DNA of 64,000 bases from Phellopilus nigrolimitatus (lineage: Eukaryota > Basidiomycota > Agaricomycetes > Hymenochaetales > Hymenochaetaceae): contig JAJOHG010000018.1 of the NCBI GenBank assembly GCA_021029095.1, positions 372,001-436,000 of the forward strand. The letters run 5' to 3'. This document shows, piece by piece, positions 1 through 11,053 of the stretch. A program made the position numbers and the translations under genes. How positions within the stretch are numbered: position 1 is the stretch's first letter; each line of letters opens with the position of its first letter. The notes beneath the pieces are model-generated. The model was not told the origin of the DNA. It searched no databases and saw nothing but the letters and a program-made list of their open reading frames with translations.

Positions 1-1254
1 TGACGAGTTTCGCGCTCATCAGCGCGGACTGCTGTTTCTGTATCTCGGCCTGGTGCTTTTGCAGATACTGCAGCCGGGAGGTCAATATATGTAATGGGAT
101 ATGGGATAGGTGGTGCAGTAAGTAACGGGAATGGCATCATACCTCGAGTCGGCGAACTAGCTCCTTCGAGTCCGAATCGTCCTCAGAGTCGGAGTCCAGG
201 ATAGTTGGTTTGACGTCTTCTTCTGACTTGACACGGCGTCCGCGTGCAGGGCGTTTTCTGTTGCAATTTCTTGGTTGAGGAGGAATGTCCTGGGCTGGTT
301 CCGGTGCACGTATGGTCTTTTGGCCGGTCGCTCCCGTTTGATATTGAATGCGTGGAGGGGGAGGAATGATGCCGAGGGCACGAAGGAAATCTAAGAAGAG
401 ATGAGAAGAGGATCGTGGAAAACAAAATGGCGAACCCGTGCCTTCAGGTCTGTAGTTAAATCTGAACTTGATGTAAGGACCAGGATTCTTCCTGTCGAGA
501 GGTCTAGTCGCGATACGTGGTCCCGGATTTACATAGATGGTTTCGGCACTAAGGCTTCGGCGGAATGGTCAAAATGAACGACGCCAGTGCTCCTCATTGC
601 AGATAAGTATATACACTTACCCAATTCTGTGTACCCCAGCTTTGACCTCTCTCTCGTTTAAAGGCTCGTTACGGACACGGGGGGCAGTTTTGGGTGCCCA
701 GTATTCCTCGCTTAATGCAACTACCTCGACCTGCCGCATCTCGACAACTATGGATCCTAGATCATTCGTCGAAGGCCGTGCACCGTTGACTGCGGACTCA
801 TTTGCTAGAGGTAACCGAGTAAGTGACGATCGAATGCCGTCGAGAAGACTTGTGCGAGCGCACCTGTCCATATGATTTCGGAGAAAACTAAGGGTCGGAT
901 AGTCCATCCGTTCGTCCAGACACCGACCATGTCATAGTTGGGTGCGATATCGGGCCTGGCGCGCACGGTCACGGAGTCTACTTCGACTCCGTCCACGAAG
1001 AAGCTCAGTTTGTTGTGTATTAACCATGGGTCGCTGTGGTCCCTCCATCGCACTTTAATGACCTGCGAAAAGGCGATATTATTATGAACATTACTGCGAG
1101 CGTTTTTGAGATCTGGATGCGCAGCTCTGCTTACCCCTCCTGTTCGACTTGGAATCCAGCACGAGACCGTATTGCCGCTCAGCCTGACGTCGAATTCTGC
1201 GAGTGGCTGCCCGGCACACTCTACCCAAACTTCATGGTTTGCGAAGCGAGGCAT
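1..1254 (-). CDS. DUF7918-family protein, 3' part cut by the window edge
   Basis: The ATG at 1254 opens a protein starting MPRFANHEVWVECAG, the usual start of the basidiomycete DUF7918 family. Two introns are clear on the minus strand, 1063-1134 and 805-863. They join the N-terminal beta-rich part (SGNTVSCWIPSRTGG) to IKVRWRD, then to FSEIIWT and the VEMRQVEV block. Further exons continue leftwards. At the edge the frame reads a Gln/Lys-rich helical stretch (LQKHQAEIQKQQ), so the C-terminus lies outside the window. The domain's function is unknown to me. A second member lies at 47567-49315 on the same strand and aligns over the same blocks (GNVVTCWI against GNTVSCWI). The exons left of about 600 were not resolved exactly. 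Confidence is high for family, moderate for the 3' exons. Confidence 0.8.
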
Positions 1255-2373
1255 CTTCAAGCGCGCAGACCTGATTGGTAGTTTACTGAAAATGAAGACA
1301 ATCCAGAGACCACAAAGGCCCGAGTGCAGCGCCTGTGGTCCGCCCGGCTTAAAAGCAGAAAGTCTAGTAAGGGCTAAATTCCGGAAGCTTGATAAACGCT
1401 TTACGACAGGAGCTGGCCCAGCCTGTACTTTAGGAGAGAAAGCGACGGTGTTGGCCATTGGACGTGCTTTAAGTCGGCGTCGGCAGCAACCGGCAAAGCA
1501 GCGCGCAGCTTTCTCGCAGCGCCTTCGAGGAACCTTGTCAGTCGCACAGAAATAAAGTTGCAACAGACCAGCTGAGCCCGAACAAGCGAGGTTTCTTTTG
1601 ACTGGACCATTTCTTGCTTGAAAAGCCTTGTAAGCCCGTTACTCTTCACCAAGTATCATAAAAAATCCCATAAAATCAGATCAATTATAGACCAGTCAGT
1701 CCTACAGGCTGTAAAAACTTGAAATCATCTCATTGGATTAAAATGCGCTAAACAGTGTCGGAAAAAGTACCATCTTGTCCACATATTCAGCCCCCCTCTC
1801 TCTAAATCCCATTCCCAGCTCAAGTCTTCACGATTCTTCTGCATTACTCATCACGTTTAAAGTATGTCTGAACGTTTTTGAGGGCGTCGAATGAGAAAAT
1901 TGACGGAGTAATTCCGAGATTACATGGGAACTTAGGGTGGAATAAACTTCCGTCAAGTGACCTGAATATTTGGTGCCGGCAGCAGCCGGCAATTTCAGCT
2001 ATCAACGCCTCGTTTGGACGCGTTCGCTCAGCTGCTACATGTATAGCTCCTCGTACAATGTGGCGAGCACGGTGATTTTATTTGCTTGATCAACGTGGCG
2101 ACAAGGCCATCGCTCTTCACAAGCTCGCGCTGACGACCTGATCTGGAAGTCCAGGCCCTGGTATCGGCGAGCTCGTGTTGGGAGGACACGGTTCGCAACA
2201 AGCCTATGAAATTTACGTGGAATTCAACGAACCTCGACTTTTGAGCGCATTCGGTATCTTTGACGACCTCCGTGGATCTCGTGAACGCCCTGCATCCGTC
2301 GTGCTGTGGACAATTATCCGGAATCAGCAATCACGGCACCGTTCCTGCACCGAGTGTCCGAAAATAAGCGCAG
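1255..2373. other. Intergenic, divergent promoter region (DUF7918 / lipase)
   Basis: This 1.1-kb gap separates the outward-facing DUF7918 and lipase genes. An open frame at 2175-2405 (+) has no ATG that leads anywhere recognisable and no family resemblance. I see no RNA gene or mobile element. It presumably holds the 5' UTRs and promoters of both neighbours. Confidence 0.5.
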
Positions 2374-4611
2374 ATGGTTCGCTGCCCTCCATCTCCTCCT
2401 TCTGACCCATCCATGCCGCCGACCTCTCAACATCGTGCGTCGTCACCGGATACTTTGGACGGTCAATCAAATTTGCTTACAGCCCTGCACGCCCTCCACG
2501 CGGACGAGTTCACCTACCTGGGCCAGAAACTGTCTGGTTACGAAAGGAAATATGCGGAGTCACGGATTTTCCGCACGTACGCGATGGTCAAGCAGTATGT
2601 TCTGTTCATGCTTAAGACGTGGGTGAAAGCGGCGTGGGCCTTCGTGTTCTTTCCGACTAGTGAGTTTTCAGCCTTGTAATATGAGCTTGACAACTGAGCA
2701 TGCTTGAACGTTTGCAAAGCTCTGATGGACCGCATCGCCATCGTTCTGTTATCTGCTGCAGCGTGTGCGGTGATGTCTGTTCTGTTGCCCTGGTGTTTAC
2801 TCTGCAATATACCGCTCATGAGAGACTTGTTCGACCGCTTCTCGAGGCGCGTTTGCAATGGCCTCAGCATTGTCAATGCTTGTGCGTACAGTTTTCGCGC
2901 TGTAATTCTAGAGGATTGAAAGGAGAAATCCAGCCTATCCGACTATTTTCGAAGAACTGTCTAATGAACAAATCGCGACGGCCCGGAAGCACTTATCCCA
3001 GCCCATTGAAGAATCGAGCAACAAGTCAAATCGACGCGTATTCAATCTTGACGCAGCTAAGCTCTTGTTCGTGACCCATGTGAACGTCGAGCACGAGCTT
3101 TGAAGTTGATTACTCTCTCAGGCTTCAATGTGCCGCACTCATGTACGAACGCACCTCGCGTACCACACGTCGCGCTGCATCCGTCGCAGCCTCACACTCC
3201 TTCCATCCGCACCGGCACCCGACGGACCTGGGCTTCACCGAGACACCTCCTGGGTCGCACATCACGGACCTTTGCGGCATCACAGGCGCGCAGGCGGTGA
3301 CGGCAGAGCTGCATGGTGCGAGCGCCGAGGAGAACACGATCTGTAGCATCGCGCGCGACAAACTCGGGCTGAGCTACTCGACGGTCTCGGAGCTGAACAA
3401 CACGGGCAGCGCGTTCTGCGGACTGTTCTGGGACCCGCAGGACACGTTCGTGATCGTCGCGTTCAAGGGCACGACGCCAGCGGACTTCAAGGAGTGGACC
3501 GGCGACTTTACATTCCAGATGCGTGAAGCTGGGCTGTGGTTGAGAGGGTTTGGGAGAGGTTTGTATTCAATGTATTTTTATGAAAAGGCAAAGCACGAAG
3601 GCTTTACAACTATTTAGTTCACGATGGTTTTATGGATAAAGTCTTTCCAAGGAGGATCCCTCCGGGTTCCCGGATGCCTTACAGTAAGCTTTTTCAATTT
3701 GGTTTCTTTTCTTCGTATATATTTATCTCTGTTTCAGCGACAATTATTGAAGCTATTCGAAAAGTGGCGGAATGCCTGGCCGAGCAATCTCCGGGGAAAC
3801 CGATTAATGTTGTGAGTCCAAACTCAACAATAAGATTTCGTCCCACTCAAGGTATCTTAACCGTAGTGGATCACGGGACACTCGCTCGGCTGCGCTCTCG
3901 CCTCACTCGTCTACTCCAGATTGATCAACGAGCCGCGTGAATGCGGGGAGGACACGGTTATACGAGATGCCTACCTCTTTGCCGCCCCGGTCGTTTGTGA
4001 CGTGGAGTCCGCTAATGGCAAGCTCGATAAATCTTGCATTGAAGTATGTATACTGACGTGACTTCTTGCAAAGCTTTCAATAACAGGATGAACCACTTCA
4101 CTGAGTGTCCTAGGACGATGTGGCGCGTGACCAATGTAAGAGTTTTCTAGTTCTTAACAGATTGCGCATATAAAGTTACTTATCCGACGAAGGGTAAGGA
4201 TGCTGTAGCGACGAGCTTGCCTGATGAGGGCGACAACTCCGAATGGCTACTTTCTCCATGGAACCTGTTTTCGTGTACGTGGCTCATCGGTCTCTATCCT
4301 TGACTGGTAATGATCCTGAGATCATGTATGCTTTTCAACCAGTCGCACACCTCGGCTGCGAAGTGAAGCTCCGCGGCGCGCCGGAGCGGTGCCAGGTGAG
4401 CGGGACGCACATCACGCCGGGCACGCACGTCGTCGTTGCATCCGCGTTCCACTTAGACGCGCTCCCGGACCAGAATACGCCGCTCCGCCGCACGCTGCGC
4501 GCGCTGCAGGACCTGCCCCTCCTCGGCCGTTTGCTCGCGCACGGCACGGGCTTTTACTGGGTGGCGCTGCAGGAGGTCGGTGCGGGCACGTGTGAGTGGG
4601 TGTTTGAGTGA
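2374..4611 (+). CDS. Class 3 (fungal) lipase with N-terminal membrane segments
   Basis: A triacylglycerol-lipase-like alpha/beta hydrolase of about 573 residues in ten exons. Introns are 2660-2719, 2882-2933, 3067-3121, 3559-3617, 3684-3737, 3812-3866, 4018-4073, 4136-4192 and 4275-4342; the summed exons (1722 nt) stay in frame to the TGA. The N-terminal part has two hydrophobic stretches (KQYVLFMLK...WAFVFF and IAIVLLSAAACAVMSVLLPWCL), suggesting a membrane-anchored enzyme. The catalytic part shows FVIVAFKGT, then the nucleophile elbow WITGHSLG right after intron 3812-3866, the aspartate region RDAYLFAAPVVCD, and WRVTNGKDAVATSLP. The late FSFAHLG motif is rebuilt by the last intron. Intron 4018-4073 is GC-AG. 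An alternative start at 2413 is equally possible. Substrate and exact membrane are unknown. Confidence 0.9.
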
Positions 4612-5263
4612 TGGTGAAGTTTCGGATTCGAGGCGCCAGGGCCCAGGTGATTGTGCAGTGTAGGTTTCTTTCTTTCTTCGTGCCGCGATGACATAGGTGT
4701 ATTATGTGTTAGCTCTCGGCCTCGTTTAGAAAAGTCCGTTTTGTGCATTGTAGTTGTGTTTTACGCATGAATATATTTATTTGGTAAACTTTCGGCTTCG
4801 ACTTGGGTCGAGGCCTTCATTGTAGTGCATAACCCGGGGAAAATTTGGTCACCCGAAATTATCACAGAACCATGTGAAAATCCAGGAGAGCACAAAGACT
4901 GACTCAGAAGGAGTCACCGCAGTAGAAACGCGTTCGCCGCGAGGCCGCAGACAATGAGAAAAGTACAATGGCCATGACGCGATCACGTGCGCTCGTGACT
5001 TACGCGCCACATACTGCTTTCGCATAAAGGAGTCGCTTCCTCTGGCCAAGAGAGCCGCTGCCTTGACTTCCTACCATCACCGTTCCCCCCGACCGTTCTC
5101 GACCCATACGCTCGCATCATTCATCCTTCAGCTCCTGCCTGCTATACTTGCCTCGCAAGCTCTTCTCCGAACATCTACCAGTACAAAACCCATGTAAGTC
5201 ATTAAGCTTTGTGGCTTGTGCGATTTCGGGAGGCTCACCTTTGTCCTTTGAAACAGATATACG
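4612..5263. other. Intergenic with putative 5' UTR intron
   Basis: This is the 3' UTR of the lipase followed by the promoter of the next gene. A CACGTG box lies at 4984-4989, about 280 bp before the next start codon. A well-formed intron (GTAAGT...ACAG, 5194-5256) ends 7 nt before the ATG at 5264, so the downstream gene probably has a spliced 5' UTR. No gene was seen. Confidence 0.5.
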
Positions 5264-6450
5264 ATGATATCCATGCGGAGATTCACCTCTCTGGGCAGCG
5301 ACGCCGAGACAGAATCTGTGCATTCCACCGACGAAGCTCAAGCGACCGACGACCGTGCTATGGCGCGCTCCGCACCCCCCACGACCCTGCCGACTTCTCC
5401 TCAAAGAGATTTCCTGAGTTACTTCCATCCAACGACCATAGCTGAGGTGCGTGCATCTAACGACTACGCTGTCGACCTCAATTGACCTGTGGTCTTGTGT
5501 AGGTCGAAAGGCTAAAAGCGTTAGATGCTAGTGCCTCCTCTTCTACCGGCGTGGCGCCCAAACCTCCCAGGGGCAAAATCGACTTCAAAACATATGCAGA
5601 AGTCTATGGAGAAATTTCGCCACAGAAGCAAGAGGAGACAGACCGTTTGTTTGGGAAAGGCTACTTCACCGCCTTCGAAGAGGCACCAGAGCCTGTCCTC
5701 CCGCGGAAGAAGCCCCAGCGTCTGTCCTCTACTCCTTCTCTCCTTTCTCTTTCTTTTTCGCTTTCGGATCTCTTTCGCTCAAGCCACGGCATCCGCAAGA
5801 GCTCTGGCAACCCCTCTGAACCCATGTTTACTGCCTCTGGCAATCACCCCTATGTCGCATCTAAGGGCACCTTTCTGGGTGTACGCCTGAGAGCGAAACC
5901 TCAGCGGCTCGCCTCCTCGGAGCCGCAAGACAACGAAGCTCCCGGCCGCCCTCGTGCACGCACCTCGCGGGTATCCAGATCCAAACCCGCCAAAGCATCT
6001 TCATCGCTGAGATCGCCCAGTGCTACCCATGCGAATCGCGTTAGACGTACTGGTGCGAAGGCCGGACCAACGAAGACCAGTATCACTGGCAGCAAGAAAC
6101 GCAGTTCTGAGGACGCTCCTGACTTAGACAAGCCGGCAAAGAAGCGCAAGAACAACAACGGCGTCGCCGCGCCAGCTCAACCGTCCTCGACGCAAGCCGT
6201 CGCCCACAGCGTTCCCAAGCCGCTCACACGCGAACAGCTGATGGGTATTGACTGGATAAGGAATAGCAAAGGCAGATTGTATAAGCTTGACCCGCCGTGT
6301 GACAGTACCACGTTTCCCAGCGCAAACGTGGATAAAACTGACGAAGCTCCTCGCAAGGCGCTCAGGCGCTCGCCTCGGAATTTCAGTGACGTGAAAGATG
6401 GCAAGAGGAAATCCCGCTCGCGCAGCAAGCGCGACGGGCGCAAGCACTAG
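5264..6450 (+). CDS. Basic, Ser/Arg/Lys-rich protein, probably nuclear, unknown function
   Basis: Two exons, 5264-5446 and 5503-6450, are split by a 56-nt GTGCGT...TGTAG intron and give about 376 residues. The N-terminal third contains RDFLSYFHPTTIAEVERLKALD, then a PPRGKIDFKTYAEVYGE block and RLFGKGYFTAF. The remainder is low-complexity with several basic clusters (KKRSSED, KPAKKRKNN, and a C-terminal KRKSRSRSKRDGRKH) that resemble nuclear localisation signals. A short ordered motif, LMGIDWIRNSKGRLYKLD, interrupts the disordered C-terminal half. I do not recognise a named family, and nuclear localisation is inferred from the basic clusters. The start at 5264 is the first ATG after a likely 5' UTR intron. 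Confidence 0.8.
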
Positions 6451-7210
6451 GACTTTTATGGGATTTGAGTGGCCGCACGCACCTTGTTACATGTATGCCC
6501 CTGGTGTACGCCTCTTACTGATCGTTCTCCTCCGCCGTCACCGTGCCTTGCGAAAGCCGTACGACCTGCGCGAGTACATATTGGTATGCATCGAACAGTC
6601 CGCTCATCAGGTGCCATCGGGGGTATCATAGACAAGATGATGGGCAGATGGTGCGGCGAGAAATTACATGCTCCGACATTCATGCTTTTTATCCTTTCTC
6701 TCTTATCTTCTCATCTCCTTCTTTCCCGAACTTTCTAGTTATATCGGTTTTTCCCGTTTGTTGGCGTTTTTTGGCATCGAGTCCACTTTCAGTACCTTTC
6801 TCACTTCTTTCTGATTCCTTCACACTTCTCTTTCCCACTTGTTCTACTGTTTATATAATTTACGCTCGTGTAAATTTTCACTTCACTATCCAGTTAGATT
6901 TCTGACATGCATAGCGATTGAACTGGCGGTCTTAAGAGGCCTCAAGAGTCCGGAAACTGCTTGAATACTAAATGCATTCGAGCCCTACAATTACTGAGTC
7001 AGCTACCGCCTTTTCACGGCTTTCTGAATGCGCAAACCGAATCCCCCAGTAGATGCATCAGGGAAACGTCGACGGTCAAAACCATGTTTCGTACAGTGTA
7101 CAGTAAGTAACCTCCTATGAACTTCGTCCGTTACAAAAAAAATACTGTAAATATTACTGTCTATTCTAGTGCAAACAATGGTACAGCAGACGAGCCGTAG
7201 GCACATAAGT
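6451..7210. other. Intergenic, convergent 3' regions
   Basis: About 760 bp between two converging genes. It is T-rich around 6690-6900 and otherwise unremarkable. Open frames here have no recognisable products. Confidence 0.45.
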
Positions 7211-8914
7211 TTATCCCGTCTTTGCTTTCAGCTCACGCCAGAGAGTCAAGAACATGACTGCCCCAATGCCAATAATCGCGATTTCGAGACCAAGGTAATT
7301 CAGCATACCGACCTTAACACCACTTCCTCCCCAGACGGCACCTGTGACTCTGCCGAGGTAATTGCTGTATTGGATAGCTGCACGAAAGACGTTAGGAGAT
7401 ATTCACTGTGGAGGTTATTGGCACTCACCGAGACTCGTCCGGCCGTTCCATGACGCCGGAAGCTGCTTGCTGAGAAGGCTGAGCGTACACGTGCTTGCGA
7501 GGTTGAATCCGAGCGCAACGAGAAACCAGCAGGCGAAGAATGCGCCGTAGGAAAGTACACCAGTCCCGGGCTGCGTGTGCAGCAGGGCAAGAGCAGTTAG
7601 GAGCCCCGCGAGTCCTAGCCCCGCGCCAAGTGCAAGGATGTGTCGGTCCTGCGTGCGTCGCGCGAGCAGGAGGTTAAGGAAGAGGAAGGGGAAGATGGCG
7701 GCACCCCCCAGCGCGATGAAGTTCCCTGACGCGAAGGGCGACCAATGAAATGGGGAGAGCGGGTAAGCGCGTGGTAAGAACTTGAGAGAGATTGGGGCTG
7801 CATGAGCGATCGTGGAGGAGGAGGACGACGAGGCGAAAACGGGAATGTTTGACTCCCAGGCTCCGAGGATGAAAAAGCAGGTCATGGCGAACCAGCACAT
7901 TGTCGAGACAACACCCCACTGGCGGGCCGAAAGGTGCGTTCCGGCAGACTGCGTGGGCGCAGGCAGAGGCAAGCTTGTCATTTCCATGCTCTGGCTCTGA
8001 GAAGAATTTTCCCTTGGGACGTCTTCAAAGAATACCGCGCACACAGCCCAGAAGATCAACCAAACACCAGCCATGACCCATCCAGGGCCTGTGTAGCCAT
8101 TGAACACCAAGCTGTCGAATCCGACTTTGTAAAGCAGGCCGCCGAAAAAAGGGCCGGCGCTCATGCCGATCCCTTGTCCAAGGACAAGCCAGCCGGCAAG
8201 TGTCGTGCGCCTGCGGATCCCGACAATGCGTGGATCAGTGCAGTAGCGCTTGGTGTATAAAAATCCTATAAAACCGATTCCTTGCACCATGCGTCCCAGA
8301 AGGATGAGGTAGAGAAAGTTGGCTTTGTAAGCCAGGCCGTACAAGATCGAACCGAGGGCCATCGAGCCGCACGAAATATGCAGGGGTAATTTGTATCGTC
8401 CTGTGTATGAAAGCTGTTTGTCTTGGGATCGTTTCTGGTTTCGCAATTCACTCACCTCTGTCAATTTTCATGAGAGGAATGAGCATAAAGCCAGAGACTG
8501 CAGTGGGTATGCCAATGACTAAACCTGAAAAAGTAGCTGTGCCGCCTAAATGTTCGGCGTACGCAGAGGAAGATGATACAATCGAGAAAAATGATATCTA
8601 ACGTGAATATTTCATGTATGACAAGATTAAGATTTTAATGCATATCATAATAAACCAAGACTTGCCTGTAAAAGAACATTTTGTAGAATCATGAAAGCCA
8701 GAGAAGGTCCGGTTTTGAGCTTGAAGTCATCGTCGTTCACTGTCAGGAGATTGCTAGAGCTATTCGAATTGTTGTTCTCTGTTTCTCCGACAGAAACGTC
8801 GACCGTCTGGCCTTTCTTCGGCCAGAGCGCCTCGCGAAGGTGATGAACAGGCCGGAAGCTGAGCGCACTTGCGGACAGTGTTGTGCCTGCCACTGGAATG
8901 TCAGCGGCTTTCGC
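7211..8914 (-). CDS. Major facilitator superfamily transporter
   Basis: A multi-spanning membrane transporter of unknown substrate. Minus-strand introns at 7378-7428, 8401-8455 and 8598-8665 join the exons. The N-terminal helix ILQNVLLQISFFSIVS is restored by removing 8598-8665, a GC-AG intron (CAG|GCAAGT). Next come FSGLVIGIPTAVSGFMLIPL, the helix-3 block LILLGRMVQGIGFIGFLY and a long central cytosolic loop. The C-terminal helices end ...GLEIAIIGIGAVMFLTLWRELKAKTG, with the stop at 7211. LGRMVQGIG matches the kind of segment seen in MFS drug or peptide carriers of fungi, and an acidic, Asn-rich stretch precedes the first helix. No in-frame ATG exists in the first visible exon (open to 8914), so the start must lie in a further 5' exon that I could not place. 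Confidence is high for class, low for the 5' end. Confidence 0.85.
8876..8896. repeat. 21-bp inverted repeat, left copy (partner 9225-9245)
   Basis: This 21-nt stretch, within the first visible exon of the MFS transporter gene, recurs exactly and in opposite orientation at 9225-9245, about 330 bp upstream of it. The octamer CTTGCGGA lies directly before this copy (8868-8875) and directly after the other (9246-9253), in the same orientation in both places. Confidence 0.8.
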
Positions 8915-11053
8915 TTAGGTCCAAATTGATCGTCGTGGCAGTCGCCAAAGCCGTGTCATTGATAGGTGATCGGGGGCTTTGCCTTTTAAGGAGATTGCTG
9001 ACATCAATTTCTATACGAGTCGCGAGTGTTCGTTGAGACGGGGATTACCGAGGCTTCCATCAGTTCGCGCCACCGAGCCTTCTTATTCAAGCGGTAACTA
9101 CTAAAAGTGGAGTCCAGATGGACTCTCGCTTGTCTTCGCGTAACCGCACAAAGCCATGGCATTCGTTCGATGACGCGGGAAGCCGATGGCATTGCCAATG
9201 CCGTGGCGGCGGCTCTCATCAGAGCCAGTGGCAGGCACAACACTGCTTGCGGAGCTGGTCAGAGCAGGTGAGCTCATCTTGGGTTCAGATCGATTGAGAA
9301 CGACCTAGGGAAAAGACAATGGGCTTCGCGGGCTGCATCATATACATATGTTGCAGCTGCGGTCCGCTGAAGCCCGGTTTCGAGTCATCAGAACAGGCGC
9401 TAGATGCGATTAGCGAAGTACCGGCGATCACTGAAAGCAAGCTCTTATGTAAAAATCGTTTATTAGAGATGAGACCGGAGTTTTGTACTACTGTGTCATT
9501 GAGACTACGTGTGCTATCAAGCATCCGTATCTCATAGGTCGAAGGCTAAGCGAGACACCAACCGTAAAACGAGTAGCCGAGGCCCGACCTCCGACAAGAC
9601 ACCACTCGCTGCGCTCGCAAAAAAATAATCACAGAATTAGAATCCGAACCAGGATCCCAGAGTTCATCGAATTGCCGCCTCCAAAGACGAGAAAAAAAGA
9701 GGCCCTCACGCGACATGAGATGTTATTCGGAAGATTGGCGGACTAGCATTGCACGCAATCCTACGACTGCCTATGAGCTAGCAGCAGAGAGCTCTGGCCT
9801 GAAAGGCGAAAGCTGATTGTTACTCGAGAATAGAGATTTGTATCCAGACGTAGGTTTCGTGATATGGCGGCGGTTACTCGCAATCAAATATAGATTGGTT
9901 GATTTTGCCGTGATGTAAATAAGAAGTCTCGTGTTGGGTGGGAGGCTCCCCTGTTTGCATTTTCTAAAGAAAAGGTTTCTGTCGAAGAGTACCACGGAGC
10001 TTGGTCGCTGAGCTGAACAACAGAGAACAGGTCGCTTCATTCCTTGTACATTTTCTGGCACCCGGACTTTGAGCAGCATGATGGCGTACACGATCAACAG
10101 CAGCCAGGACTCCATTTTTTTTCTTCGACAAAACGATCATTGTAACTAACGGACGTTTAAGGTCCTTAGGTACTATAAGCTTTGGAGTCTCCGAAGTCAA
10201 GACCAGGATCTCACTCACATTTCTTATAAGTACCATTCGTCCTGGACACAACCGAAGGCTTCGATCTTCCGCCTTGTTGATTTGGACTCGATTTTCGAAC
10301 ACGGCATTCAGAATTTCGAGATTTGTGACGATTCTCCGTCAGTCTGAAACAGCTCTATCCCACGCACAAAACTTATGGAACTCGAGTGATTAACACCGCA
10401 GGTGTTCGTGTTAGTATGTACGAGGGGCTGAGCGGCGTTTTGAAGAAGTGCGGGGAGCCTCCGCCGGTCATTTGTGTTGCCGCTTCCTTCCGGCTTCGTC
10501 GCATATGCTCTGCTTCGCTTCATGTTGTGCCGTCTACCGCCGTCGACGGCTGAGGCGCCGGCTGGGGCTGCGTAGAGCGGATAAGGGGCTCATGCTCTGA
10601 GCTTAAAGCACCCAGTTGACTGGACTTCCCGCACGAACATGGGCAATATGAACACTCCGGGAACCCAGTACATGCGCATTGCGTGCAACTATGTCCTGCG
10701 AGCGTTTAGAGTCTTTAAAAAAATGTTATTTAATTGTTATCAGCTATGTTACTCACGGAGCGACATGAAGTCGTAACAAAAACCGGCGGAAACCTCCATG
10801 CATGCGAGCACGAAAATGGAGAACACTTCACTCATCGGGTTAGACATTGCAGTTAGATTGTGTTTGCGTTGTTGTCGTTGTGAACGACATGCGCCACATC
10901 CACTGAGTATGACTCGAATAGATCAGCGCGTCCGAAGCAGCTTATGTAACCGTATTGTCATTAATGGCCTCGTTACTGCGTGCCGGTGGCGAGAGCGCCC
11001 TTGCATTGACCACGACGTCCTCGACGCCGTCATTGAGTAACAAGAAACACACC
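8915..11053. other. Gene-poor interval between MFS and FHA genes
   Basis: This 2.1-kb stretch should contain the missing 5' exon of the MFS gene and the promoter of the FHA gene. Several open frames (for example near 9000-9240 and 9960-10300 on the minus strand) begin at non-ATG codons and match nothing I know. The right copy of the 21-bp inverted repeat is at 9225-9245. No RNA gene or transposon was recognised. Confidence 0.45.
9225..9245. repeat. 21-bp inverted repeat, right copy (partner 8876-8896)
   Basis: This is the exact reverse complement of 8876-8896. Read on the plus strand it encodes PVAGTTL, the same residues the MFS exon encodes on the minus strand, but the reading does not extend into recognisable transporter sequence. 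Confidence 0.8.

Noticed and set aside
1880..2010. Fragment resembling the small-subunit rRNA 'GTGCCAGCAGCC' region
   Set aside because: Only a dozen or so bases agree loosely and the flanks do not follow rRNA. It is most likely chance.
2880..2940. Apparent frameshift in the lipase after ...RAVILED
   Set aside because: A good 52-nt intron (2882-2933, GTGCGT...CCAG) removes the stop and restores the frame, so the gene is intact.
10755..10790. 'AAGTCGTAACAA' resembling the 3' end of 18S rRNA
   Set aside because: The match stops after about 11 bases and no other rRNA sequence is nearby.
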